Source of the DNA: Pasteurella sp030783905
GTDB taxonomy: Bacteria > Pseudomonadota > Gammaproteobacteria > Enterobacterales > Pasteurellaceae
DNA: 64,000 bases
NCBI GenBank assembly: GCA_051122655.1
Contig: CP182107.1
Coordinates: 1,674,001 to 1,738,000, forward strand
Direction of reading: 5' to 3'
The translations under genes and the position numbers were made by a program. A model generated the notes under the pieces. That model made no database searches. It saw only the letters and a program-made list of their open reading frames with translations, and was not told the DNA's origin. Positions 18,145 through 26,600 of this stretch are shown here, piece by piece. Numbering within the stretch: the first letter of the stretch is position 1; the number at the start of each line of letters is the position of its first letter.

Positions 18145-19015
18145 ATAAATGCGCCTTATTGATGCTATTAAAGATGTTCATTTGCTCTGCAACGGTCTCT
18201 GAAATAGCCTGTTGCATACGGTTCATCATAATGAGGTAATAATGATATTTTGTTTCGAGATCGGTATGTTGCATATCTTTTTCAAGTGACTGCAACGCGG
18301 CTTGTGACATGCCTGTAAAGAAATTGATTTTACAAATGCCGCGCTGAATGGTCTTGCGGAAATCGTCCGCACTTAATCCCGATCCACCATGTAAGACTAA
18401 CGGCACAGATACCGCTTGATGAATTTGCTCGAGACGCTCAAAATCCAATTTTGGTATGCCTTTATATTTACCGTGAGTATTCCCAATCGCTACTGCTAAG
18501 GCATCAATCCCCGTTTCCGACACAAACTCGACGGCTTGCTCTACCTTGGTATAAAGCGCCACATCCGCACAACTTTCTAATGCACCATGTTCATCTCCTC
18601 CTACTGCACCAAGCTCACCTTCGACAGAAAGCCCATAATTTTGGCAAAGCTCAACCACTTTACGTGTTTGCGCGATATTTTCCGCATACGAAAGGGATGA
18701 GCCATCAAACATAATAGAAGAAAAACCGCATTTTACTGCACGTTCTACAGTAGCGAAGGTGACACCATGATCAAGGTTTAAACAAACTGGTACGCCTGCT
18801 AGCATGGCTTTTTTCTTGATATATTCTGCGGTTGGCTCTAAATCAATATATTTCAAATGTACCTCAGCCACATTAATAATCACTGGTGACTGATGATGTT
18901 GCGCGCTAGTCAACACGGCATCAATAAAGTTAGAATCAATGGCGTTGAATGCTCCGACAGCGAATTGATGTTGATTTGCAACAGCAAGCATCGATTTTAA
19001 GTTCAATAATCCCAT
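18131..19015 (-). CDS. Class II ketose-bisphosphate aldolase (GatY/KbaY-like)
   Basis: 294 residues from the ATG at 19015; a longer open frame reaches into the upstream gene but the chosen start has AGGAG just ahead and the family N-terminus LLNLKSMLAVANQHQFAVGAFN. Zinc-ligand and active-site segments are visible: LNLDHGVT, VEGELGAVGG, AVAIGNTHGKYKG and VLHGGSGLS. Such aldolases split ketose 1-phosphates or 1,6-bisphosphates into DHAP and an aldehyde. Neighbouring isomerase and kinases suggest a dedicated sugar pathway. The start lies 1 bp past the stop of the isomerase gene. Confidence 0.87.
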   Translation of the reverse strand: MGLLNLKSMLAVANQHQFAVGAFNAIDSNFIDAVLTSAQHHQSPVIINVAEVHLKYIDLEPTAEYIKKKAMLAGVPVCLNLDHGVTFATVERAVKCGFSSIMFDGSSLSYAENIAQTRKVVELCQNYGLSVEGELGAVGGDEHGALESCADVALYTKVEQAVEFVSETGIDALAVAIGNTHGKYKGIPKLDFERLEQIHQAVSVPLVLHGGSGLSADDFRKTIQRGICKINFFTGMSQAALQSLEKDMQHTDLETKYHYYLIMMNRMQQAISETVAEQMNIFNSINKAHLYATT

Positions 19016-19016
19016 A

Positions 19017-19700
19017 TTATGCTCCTGATAAATACTGAGGGTAATCACTGCAAAGTAAATGAAGAGGGGGTTCATCTTCTTCAATTTGTGAAAAACGTCC
19101 TAAGGGTGCTAAAAAACGGTTATCGGTTAAATCGTCATTTGCCATAGACACTTCTCCCGCTAACACCACGCCGTCTTCAGCCCAAAAGCTGTGATATAAC
19201 AACGGGGTTAAACAAATACTTTGTCCCGGCTTAAGCTTAACCAAACCACCCGCTTGCACAGTGATTTGTTGACCGTCCACCGCGACTTGAATATCAGACA
19301 TTTCATCTAATAAGTCAGTTTGTTCATCACGTCTATATAAACGGATCACTAAAGTGCCGCCCCCTCGATTAATAATGTCTTCCATTTTTTTCCAATGGTA
19401 ATGCATCGGGGTGACTTGTCCCTCTTTTACCATCATAATTTTTTCCGCATAGGGTTTCTGATTGGTGGAGGATTGATTACGAATAGTGAATAAGGTCAAG
19501 CCACATTGAGCAAAATCATTTAAATTGAAATCCGTGACATCCCAGCCAAGGCGGGCATCGAGTACTTCTTGCTGCGCGACTAAATCGGCTTGTTGCCAAT
19601 CTGCCAAGCAATAATCCGCAAATGCCGGCAAATGAAAACAAGCGCGTTGGAGCAAGGCTTTAAATTCCGCTAACACTTGGTTAATCTCAGAACGTTTCAT
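19017..19700 (-). CDS. D-lyxose isomerase family protein (cupin sugar isomerase)
   Basis: 227 residues with a cupin core. Metal-ligand candidates are the two His of TPMHYHWKKMEDI, the following Glu, and His in LTPLLYHSFWAEDG. This pattern is that of the D-lyxose ketol-isomerase family; from memory, an E. coli O157:H7 member isomerises D-lyxose to D-xylulose and also acts on D-mannose. It lies between fructokinase-like and aldolase genes in the same operon. Family is confident, physiological substrate is not. Confidence 0.85.
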   Translation of the reverse strand: MKRSEINQVLAEFKALLQRACFHLPAFADYCLADWQQADLVAQQEVLDARLGWDVTDFNLNDFAQCGLTLFTIRNQSSTNQKPYAEKIMMVKEGQVTPMHYHWKKMEDIINRGGGTLVIRLYRRDEQTDLLDEMSDIQVAVDGQQITVQAGGLVKLKPGQSICLTPLLYHSFWAEDGVVLAGEVSMANDDLTDNRFLAPLGRFSQIEEDEPPLHLLCSDYPQYLSGA

Positions 19701-19731
19701 TCATTCTCTCCCCTTAATTCAAAACCAAACA

Positions 19732-19740
19732 AAGTGCGGT
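19732..19740 (+). repeat. DNA uptake signal core between mak-like and isomerase genes
   Basis: Exact AAGTGCGGT in the 56-bp gap. No opposed partner nearby. Confidence 0.85.
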
Positions 19741-19756
19741 CAATATTCAGCCATAA

Positions 19757-20668
19757 TTATTTTTCTAATGGCCACAGCCAAGCCGCACCACGCACACCGC
19801 TAGAATCACCATGCAGCGCTTTACGAATTGGGGTATGAAACTCTTGCCCGAAAATATACTGTGGCATCAATTTCGGCACATTGGTGTAAAGTCTGTCGAC
19901 ATTACACACCCCACCCGCAAACACAATGACATCTGGATCAAGCATGTTGACATAAGACGAGAGTGCTTTGGCTAAACGACGTTCATAGGCTTGTAAAGAT
20001 TGCTCGGCTAATTCATCACCTTGCAATGACAAGGCAACAATCTCATTTCCTTTTAAACGTTTACCCGCACGGCGCTCATAGTCATCGCACAGACCTGTAC
20101 CAGACACAAATTGCTCAATACAACCACGTTTACCGCAGTAACAGGCCTTTTGTTGGGCAACCGCTTTTTCTTCCTCATCCATCCAAGGTAAAGGATTATG
20201 TCCCCATTCCCCTCCAATACCATTCCCACCATGATGTGGTTTGCCATTAATCACGATGCCCGAACCACACCCCGTGCCTAAAATCAAGGCAAGCACCACC
20301 GCACAGTCTGCTCCTGCACCATCGGTGGCTTCCGAAACCGTCATGCAATTTGCATCATTGGCAATGCGGACTTCGCGTCCTAATAACACACAAAGATCTT
20401 TGTCGAGTGGTTGACCATTTAACCACACGGAATTGGCATTTTTCACTTTATGACTGAAAGGTGAAATCGTACCAGGAATCCCAAGCCCGACCGTACCAGT
20501 TTGCCCTGTAGCCTGTTCTGCATCATCAACTAATCCTTTAATTGCAGCTAATGTTGCTTCATAAGATCCTCTTGGCGTGGGTACCCGTTTTCTGAATAAC
20601 TCTTTGCCTTCATCAGACAGGGCGATTACTTCAATTTTGGTGCCACCTAAATCGATACCAATACGCAT
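19757..20668 (-). CDS. mak: Fructokinase, ROK family (Mak-like)
   Basis: 303 residues. MRIGIDLGGTKIEVIAL is the ROK ATP-binding start. GTGCGSGIVINGKPHHGGNGIGGEWGH carries the ROK signature, and CYCGKRGCIEQFVSGTG holds the zinc-binding cysteines. The C-terminus GDSSGVRGAAWLWP closely matches E. coli Mak, which phosphorylates fructose. It is the first gene of the leftward operon with the isomerase, aldolase and PfkB kinase, so it may phosphorylate the ketose made by the isomerase. The symbol is by resemblance; the true sugar may differ. Confidence 0.88.
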   Translation of the reverse strand: MRIGIDLGGTKIEVIALSDEGKELFRKRVPTPRGSYEATLAAIKGLVDDAEQATGQTGTVGLGIPGTISPFSHKVKNANSVWLNGQPLDKDLCVLLGREVRIANDANCMTVSEATDGAGADCAVVLALILGTGCGSGIVINGKPHHGGNGIGGEWGHNPLPWMDEEEKAVAQQKACYCGKRGCIEQFVSGTGLCDDYERRAGKRLKGNEIVALSLQGDELAEQSLQAYERRLAKALSSYVNMLDPDVIVFAGGVCNVDRLYTNVPKLMPQYIFGQEFHTPIRKALHGDSSGVRGAAWLWPLEK

Positions 20669-20756
20669 AACTACCTCATCGTTTTCTATTTTGTTGCTTG
20701 ATGAATATGATTTCTGCTCGAAATTATATATACTGAAAAAATAACCTGTTTAAGGA

Positions 20757-21488
20757 ATGGATGTACGAATGCAACAAAATACTTCTCTTCTTGTCATTGA
20801 TGACGATGTTCAAGTGTGTGAATTGCTAACCGATATTTTTGAGGAGCACGGCTATACGGTGACTACCGCCCAAACCGGTCAGCAAGCGTTAGCTTTGTTG
20901 CAATCGACACCGCACTTTTCATTAATTTTCCTTGACTTAATTCTACCCGATGTCAATGGATTAGTCCTTTTACAACGTCTAAAAAACCTGACTTCTGCCC
21001 CTGTTATTATGTTAAGTGGGCTAGATTCAGAGTCAGATATTGTGGTTGGCTTAGAAATGGGTGCCGATGACTATATTTCTAAACCTTTTTACCCTCGCGT
21101 TGTGGTGGCAAGAGCCAAAGTCGCATTACGTCGACATCAACCACAATCTTTTTCAACAAGCACCATATCGCAAGGCTTTCGCTTTCATCATTGGGTGCTT
21201 GATACCCAAAATCGTAAATTATATTCCCCACAAAAAGTGGATATTGAACTCACACAAGGTGAATATACCTTATTACACGCGTTAGTGTCGCATGCACAAA
21301 AAGTGCTTTCACGTGAAAAGTTACTTGAGCTTACTCACTCAGAAAGTTTAGAAATTTTCGACCGCACTATTGATGTCCTGATTATGCGGTTACGTAAAAA
21401 AATTGAGCCCAACCCCAAAGCGCCCACCTACATTCAAACTATTCGTGGCATGGGTTATTTGTTTGCCGTTGCTGTCGAGCGTTGCTAA
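20757..21488 (+). CDS. OmpR-family response regulator
   Basis: 243 residues from the first ATG, or 239 from the ATG at 20769, which better matches the family start (MQQNTSLLVIDDD). The receiver domain has the acidic pair at the N-terminus, phospho-acceptor Asp56 in FLDLILPD and Lys105 in SKPF (numbers from the second start). A winged-helix DNA-binding domain follows (ELTQGEYTLLHALV, DRTIDVLIMRLRKKIEP, IQTIRGMGYLF). It sits alone on the plus strand between two leftward sugar operons. No kinase gene adjoins it; the hybrid kinase at 26.6 kb is the best candidate partner. A USS core is inside (20909-20917). Confidence 0.9.
   Translation: MDVRMQQNTSLLVIDDDVQVCELLTDIFEEHGYTVTTAQTGQQALALLQSTPHFSLIFLDLILPDVNGLVLLQRLKNLTSAPVIMLSGLDSESDIVVGLEMGADDYISKPFYPRVVVARAKVALRRHQPQSFSTSTISQGFRFHHWVLDTQNRKLYSPQKVDIELTQGEYTLLHALVSHAQKVLSREKLLELTHSESLEIFDRTIDVLIMRLRKKIEPNPKAPTYIQTIRGMGYLFAVAVERC
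20909..20917 (-). repeat. DNA uptake signal core in the response regulator gene
   Basis: Exact AAGTGCGGT on the minus strand. Confidence 0.8.
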
Positions 21489-21509
21489 CACCTCACGATG
21501 ACACAGAAT

Positions 21510-21534
21510 CTCCCCCTCCTAAAAAAGAGGGGAA
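21510..21534. terminator. Weak hairpin between convergent genes
   Basis: A 6-bp stem CCCCTC / GAGGGG around an A+T loop lies between the ends of the response regulator and the sugar-binding-protein genes. T runs after the stem are poor on both strands, so a terminator role is uncertain. Confidence 0.4.
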
Positions 21535-21552
21535 GAAACAAAAGGCGTGAAA

Positions 21553-22482
21553 TTATTTCACTGTCCACCCTTTATAATCTTTAATGTTATCGCGTGTAAT
21601 TAAATGTACTGGGATTAACACAGGATCTTTCGGTGCGGGTTTGCCTTGTAAAATATCATAACCAATTTTCACCGCTTCAGCGGCCATCACTTGTGGATCT
21701 TGTGCTGGTGTACCGCGGAATAAGCTGTCTGGTAATTTTAAGGCTTCTTCACCATCTGGTGAACCGTCCACCCCCATAATAAAGAACTCATTACGTTGTG
21801 CTTGTTTAGCAGCTAAATCTGCACCAATCGCGGTTGGATCATTGATCGCAAACACGGCATCAATTTTCGGATGGGCGATTAACAGGGATGTCATCACCTC
21901 TAATCCCCCTTCACGGCTACCTTTCGCGTTTTGGTTATGTGATAACACTTTGATATCATTATGTTTTGCAAATACATCTTGGCAACCTTGGACACGATCT
22001 TGTACCGCAGAAACCGGTGGGCCGTTGATGATCACCACATTCCCTTTACCATTCAATTTATCCACGATAGTTTGACAGGCAATTTCACCCGCTTGATAGT
22101 TATTTGAGGTCACGGTGGCATCTGCCCCATCCGCAGCCACGTCAACGGCTACCACAACAATGCCCGCTTTACGTGCGCGCTCTACTGCCGGTCCAATCCC
22201 TTTTGAGTCTGCTGCGTTAAGGATAATCATGTCTGTTTTGGCTGCAATAAAGTTATCGATTTGTGCCACTTGTTGACCTAAATCGTAACCACTGGATACA
22301 GAAACAACATTTACTTTGTCGCCGGCAAGCTCTTTTGCTTTTAACTCCGCCCCTTTTGCAATTTGCACGAAGAATGGATTGGCTAAATCACCCACGGTCA
22401 CACCGATTGATTTTAATTCTTTCGCTTGTGCAAAAGGTGCAATAGCTAACATTAAAGATACTGCTAATGTTTTTAATTTCAT
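21553..22482 (-). CDS. Sugar ABC transporter, periplasmic binding protein (RbsB-like)
   Basis: 309 residues with a signal peptide (MKLKTLAVSLMLAIAPFAQA). The mature part has the type I binding-protein pattern: SIGVTVGDLANPFFVQIAKGAE, then DMIILNAADSKGIGPAVERA and VFAINDPTAIGADLAAK. It should deliver a pentose or hexose to the membrane complex encoded upstream. It is the last gene of the leftward operon ATPase-permease-binding protein. The absence of rbsD, rbsK and rbsR argues against plain ribose use; proximity to the isomerase/aldolase operon suggests that sugar. Substrate is inferred. Confidence 0.9.
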   Translation of the reverse strand: MKLKTLAVSLMLAIAPFAQAKELKSIGVTVGDLANPFFVQIAKGAELKAKELAGDKVNVVSVSSGYDLGQQVAQIDNFIAAKTDMIILNAADSKGIGPAVERARKAGIVVVAVDVAADGADATVTSNNYQAGEIACQTIVDKLNGKGNVVIINGPPVSAVQDRVQGCQDVFAKHNDIKVLSHNQNAKGSREGGLEVMTSLLIAHPKIDAVFAINDPTAIGADLAAKQAQRNEFFIMGVDGSPDGEEALKLPDSLFRGTPAQDPQVMAAEAVKIGYDILQGKPAPKDPVLIPVHLITRDNIKDYKGWTVK

Positions 22483-22509
22483 TATAACGTCTCCTATATT
22501 GGATGTTGT

Positions 22510-23481
22510 TTAAGCTGAACGGGTACGGTATTTGTCGATCAATACTGCCACAATGATGACCCCACCTTTAATAACGAGCTGCCAGAAATATGACACTCCC
22601 ATTAAAGTCATACCATTATTTAAAGTGGCAATAATTAATGCACCGATGAGCGTCCCCATAATGGTACCGATACCACCCACGAAACTCGTGCCACCTAAAA
22701 TAACGGCTGCAATTGCATCAAGTTCATAGCCTACCCCAAGATTACCATTGGCGCTATACAAACGTGATGCACTCATTACGCCACCTAAGCCAGATAATAA
22801 TCCGCTAGCCGCGTAAACGAAAATTAATACTAAAGACACTTTGATACCCGTTAAGCGGGCCGCTTGTAGATTTCCCCCCACCGCATAAATATGGGTACCT
22901 AAGGTCGTACGACGTAAAATAAACCAACACACTGCAATTACTGCAAAGGCGATGATCACCAACCAAGGCACCGAGCCAAGATAGCCATTGCCTATCCAAC
23001 TAAATGAGATTTTAGAGTTGATCACGGTGGTACCATCTGCCACTAAATAGGCGGCACCACGCAATGCGGTATAGGTGCCGAGTGTCACAATGAAGGGCGG
23101 TAAGCCAGCATAGGCAACTAATAAACCGTTAAACACCCCCATGCCCAAACCAGCAAGCAACGCCAGTGGTACCGCAAATTCGGCCAGTGCGGGATTGAGT
23201 GACGAGACTAAACCGATCACCGCGGTGACGCCTAAAATGGAGCCAACGGAAAGGTCAATTCCCCCCGTCAAAATGACAAAAGTCATCCCGGCAGCAAGTA
23301 CTATATTAATCGACGCTTGACGCGTAATATTCATCATATTCGCTTCGGTCATAAAGTTTGGTGCCACAAACGAAAATACGATCACAATGAGAATCAAGAT
23401 GGGCAAAATCCCCATTGCTTGCATCGCATCGGCAATTGCCAATTTTTTAAAGCCCGGTTTAACCGGTTGTGTTGTTCCCAT
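22510..23481 (-). CDS. Sugar ABC transporter, permease (RbsC-like)
   Basis: 323 residues, about ten membrane segments. The permease signatures ILTGGIDLSVGSILGVTAV near 65-83 and ELDAIAAVILGGTSFVGGIGTIMGTLIGA near 252-280 are intact. It forms the inner-membrane pathway with the ATPase encoded 38 bp upstream and the binding protein encoded 27 bp downstream. Confidence 0.92.
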   Translation of the reverse strand: MGTTQPVKPGFKKLAIADAMQAMGILPILILIVIVFSFVAPNFMTEANMMNITRQASINIVLAAGMTFVILTGGIDLSVGSILGVTAVIGLVSSLNPALAEFAVPLALLAGLGMGVFNGLLVAYAGLPPFIVTLGTYTALRGAAYLVADGTTVINSKISFSWIGNGYLGSVPWLVIIAFAVIAVCWFILRRTTLGTHIYAVGGNLQAARLTGIKVSLVLIFVYAASGLLSGLGGVMSASRLYSANGNLGVGYELDAIAAVILGGTSFVGGIGTIMGTLIGALIIATLNNGMTLMGVSYFWQLVIKGGVIIVAVLIDKYRTRSA

Positions 23482-23519
23482 GGTTACTTCTCCTAACTAA
23501 GGTTCTTTTTATTTTTTCA

Positions 23520-25034
23520 TTATGATTGTGCGCCACAAGCCAATGCCATGATACGCTCTTGATTAATGTCATCGCCTTCTAATTCACCCACTGTATAGCC
23601 CTCACGCATGACATAAACGCGATCGCTCATACCCACAATTTCAGGCAACTCACTGGAAATCATTAAAATCGCGACCCCTTTCTTCGCCATTTCAATCATC
23701 ATGCGATAAATTTCACTTTTCGCCCCGACATCCACACCGCGCGTCGGTTCATCCATAATAAACAGTTTAGGTTCAATGGCCGCCCAGCGTGATAACAAGA
23801 CTTTTTGTTGATTCCCACCAGATAAGCCACTGACATTGACATTCGCACTTGGCACACGCATTTTTAACCCTTCAATAGCGGCCTGCGTAGTTTGTTTACC
23901 TTTACCTTGGTCTATGACCAACATGGTCGCATCACGTTCTAAGGTCGCCATGGTGACATTTTTAAGAATATTTAAATCTAAAAATAACCCTTCTTCTTTC
24001 CGGTTCTCTGGTAATAACGCAACATGATGAGCGATTGCCTCACGTGGGGAAGAAAAACTGATTTCCCCACCACTCAAATAGATTTTACCTTGTGTGGCAC
24101 GTTTGACACCAAACAGTAAATGCGCCAATTCGGAACGACCCGCCCCCACTAAACCGGACAAACCAACAATTTCACCCGCTCGCACCACTAAAGAGGCACT
24201 TTTCAGTTTATGACCATCGGATAAGTTTTCGACCCGTAATACTTCCTCACCAACCGGGACTTTCTCTTTATTAAATAAGTCCGTTAAGGGGCGCCCCACC
24301 ATCATCTGCACAAGGGTCGCAGAATCTAAATTATCACGGCTTAACGAGCCCACATATTTACCATCTCGCAACACGCTCACTCGATCAGCCAGTTCATAAA
24401 TCTCTGCCATCCGATGACTGATATAAATGATCGCCATGCCTTCATCACGTAATTTTTTAACTAAGGCAAATAACCGCTCTGTTTCTCGAGAAGAAAGCGC
24501 AGCAGTCGGCTCGTCCATTACCAAAATGCGACTTTTGCGATATAACGCCCGGGCAATTTCCACTTGTTGTTGTTCTGCAATCGTTAATGAAGACACTTTT
24601 TGTGTGGCGAAGAACTGGGCACCTAAACGATCGAGCACTTTCTGTGATTCTTCCGCCATGGTTTTACGATCGAGCCCAAACAAGGTTTTGATCTCACACC
24701 CGAGGAAAATATTTTCTGCTACAGTTAAATTAGGTGAAAGATGAATCTCTTGATAAATCAAGGTGATACCTGCCTTAATGGCATCTTTTGGCGAGGAAAT
24801 AGAAAAAGGTTCTCCATCAATTAAAATTTCACCCGCAGAAGAAGTATAGGCCCCTGCAAGAATTTTCATTAAGGTACTTTTACCCGCCCCATTTTCGCCC
24901 ATTAAGGCATGAATTTCGCCACGATAAATAGCTAAATCCACATCTTGTAATGCATAAAAGGTACCAAATCGTTTGGCAATACCTTTCATTTCCAAAAGAG
25001 GACGAACAGGGGGGGTTGAACTAACGTGCTCCAT
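23520..25034 (-). CDS. Sugar ABC transporter, ATP-binding protein (RbsA-like)
   Basis: 504 residues from the ATG at 25034, chosen over a start at 25070 because AAGGGA precedes it and the added residues have no family support. Two ABC domains: Walker A GENGAGKST (46-54), LTIAEQQQVEIARAL and VMDEPTAALS in the first; GLVGAGRSE, LSGGNQQKVLLSRW and IMDEPTRGVDVGAKSE in the second. First gene of the leftward transporter operon. Its promoter region is shared with divergent hmp and contains a perfect CRP palindrome. Confidence 0.92.
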   Translation of the reverse strand: MEHVSSTPPVRPLLEMKGIAKRFGTFYALQDVDLAIYRGEIHALMGENGAGKSTLMKILAGAYTSSAGEILIDGEPFSISSPKDAIKAGITLIYQEIHLSPNLTVAENIFLGCEIKTLFGLDRKTMAEESQKVLDRLGAQFFATQKVSSLTIAEQQQVEIARALYRKSRILVMDEPTAALSSRETERLFALVKKLRDEGMAIIYISHRMAEIYELADRVSVLRDGKYVGSLSRDNLDSATLVQMMVGRPLTDLFNKEKVPVGEEVLRVENLSDGHKLKSASLVVRAGEIVGLSGLVGAGRSELAHLLFGVKRATQGKIYLSGGEISFSSPREAIAHHVALLPENRKEEGLFLDLNILKNVTMATLERDATMLVIDQGKGKQTTQAAIEGLKMRVPSANVNVSGLSGGNQQKVLLSRWAAIEPKLFIMDEPTRGVDVGAKSEIYRMMIEMAKKGVAILMISSELPEIVGMSDRVYVMREGYTVGELEGDDINQERIMALACGAQS

Positions 25035-25144
25035 CCGACAAATCCCTTGATAAAATAAACATAAGCGCATTTAACCATAACAATATGAACGGAAAATGTT
25101 GAATCCCGTTCATAATTGTCATAATTGATAAGATTTTTTGAATT

Positions 25145-25160
25145 TGTGAAATTGATCACA
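25145..25160. promoter_or_regulatory. Perfect CRP consensus site between the sugar ABC operon and hmp
   Basis: TGTGAAATTGATCACA fits TGTGA-N6-TCACA exactly. It is centred about 118 bp upstream of the ABC operon start and is well placed to activate it under sugar limitation. Confidence 0.8.
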
Positions 25161-25177
25161 AAACCTGACTTTAGCCT

Positions 25178-25191
25178 TTGATTTAAATCAA
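25178..25191. promoter_or_regulatory. Perfect FNR box overlapping the probable hmp -35
   Basis: TTGATTTAAATCAA fits TTGAT-N4-ATCAA exactly. A TATACT -10 candidate lies at 25204-25209, which puts the -35 inside the box. FNR binding would therefore repress hmp in anaerobiosis, as described for E. coli hmp. The regulator is inferred from the motif. Confidence 0.75.
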
Positions 25192-25203
25192 AATTTTCCT
25201 CGA

Positions 25204-25209
25204 TATACT
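25204..25209 (+). promoter_or_regulatory. Candidate -10 box of hmp
   Basis: TATACT about 100 bp upstream of the hmp start, with the FNR box occupying the expected -35 position. Confidence 0.55.
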
Positions 25210-25308
25210 TCGAATAAGGTATGGAAAGCGTGTTTTGGCTTGACTAAATTAACGCGAATAAACCTGAGTGTAACACTCAACTATTGTCATCAAACCAAGG
25301 AAGAAAAA

Positions 25309-26460
25309 ATGTTAGATCAACAAACACGTGACATAATTAAAGCCACCATCCCTGTTTTAGAACAACATGGTACAACGATTACGAAAACCTTTTATCAGAA
25401 TATGTTTAGTGCCCATCCTGAACTCTTAAACGTATTTAATAAAACAAATCAAAAACAAGGTCGCCAACCGATGGCTCTTGCGAGTACTGTCCTGGCTGCA
25501 GCCAAACATATTGATAATCTAGGGGCAATTCTTCCTCACGTCACACAAATCGGGCATAAACATCGTGCTTTAGAAATCAAGCCAGAACATTATCCGATTG
25601 TGGGAGAGAATTTATTAAACGCGATTAAAGCTGTCTTAGGTGAGGCAGCGACACCTGAAATTATTGATGCTTGGCGCAAAGCCTATGGCGTGATTGCTGA
25701 TGTGTTTATTCAAGTAGAACACTCGATGTATGCCAATGCGGCATGGACAGGTTACCAACCCTTTAAGGTAGTCAATAAACGTACGGTTTCAGATCAAATC
25801 GTTGAATTTACTGTCAAGCCTGATTTTCCCTTACCTCACTTACAAGCAGGACAATATATTACCGTACGTGTGCAACCAGAAGGGGAAGAAAATACCGCCT
25901 GGCGCCATTATTCCCTCTGCTCAATTAATACCACGGAAGGCATTAAATTTGCCGTGAAACGTGAAGGAGCGGGGGAATTGAAAGGGTTAGTTTCCCACTA
26001 TTTACATGATCACATCAAAATTGGCGATACCCTTGATCTTACTGCTCCTGCGGGGGATTTCCTACTAGAGCAAAACCACAAGCCATTGGTATTCATCAGT
26101 GGTGGGGTGGGGATCACACCGCTGCTCGCCATGCTCGAACAGCAAGTCCAAACGAATCCTCAACGTGAGATCCATTGGATCCATTCTTGTCGTCATGCCG
26201 ACAATCATGCCTTCAAAAAAGAAGTCGATGCCTTACTCGCAAAAGCAGCCTATGCACAGCAACACGTTATTTATACTGCTCAGCAATCGCGCATTGATGC
26301 TGATTTCATGCACCGCTACTTACCTAAAGATGCCCAAATCTATGTATGTGGTTCCATGCCTTTCATGGAAGGGATGATTAAGTTATTGCAACAACAAGGT
26401 TGGTCAGAAACAGATATTCATTTTGAACCTTTTGGTCCCAAAATGAGTGTCGTTAGCGTT
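25309..26460 (+). CDS. hmp: Flavohemoprotein (nitric oxide dioxygenase)
   Basis: 383-384 residues from the ATG at 25309, preceded by AAGGAAG; the longer in-frame start at 25240 runs through promoter sequence. The globin domain (1-~140) has proximal His85, distal Tyr29 and Gln53, all at the positions known from E. coli Hmp. The FAD-binding RHYSLCSIN and the NAD(P)H-binding GGVGITPLLAML follow, then CGSMPFMEGM and a C-terminal EPFGPKMSV. It converts NO to nitrate with O2 and NAD(P)H. The stop codon falls at 26461-26463. A terminator follows. Confidence 0.96.
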
Positions 26461-26472
26461 TAATATTTATTC

Positions 26473-26503
26473 AAACGACCTATGTAACAGTAGGTCGTTT
26501 TCT
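26473..26503 (+). terminator. Rho-independent terminator after hmp
   Basis: 10-bp inverted repeat AAACGACCTA / TAGGTCGTTT, 8-nt loop, then T-rich sequence. Confidence 0.88.
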
Positions 26504-26585
26504 TGCTATCACCGATTCATAATTGTTCTGTATTTTTTCTTGATTCACCGTACAATATTGGCTGTATCATTCAAGCGTCAAACTA

Positions 26586-26594
26586 AAGTGCGGT
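26586..26594 (+). repeat. DNA uptake signal core upstream of the hybrid kinase
   Basis: Exact AAGTGCGGT 6 bp before the start codon of the kinase gene. Confidence 0.85.
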
Positions 26595-26600
26595 CCATTT

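Noticed and set aside
25240..25308. An in-frame extension upstream of hmp
   Set aside because: It overlaps the promoter region, and the family N-terminus with Tyr29/Gln53/His85 numbering begins at 25309.
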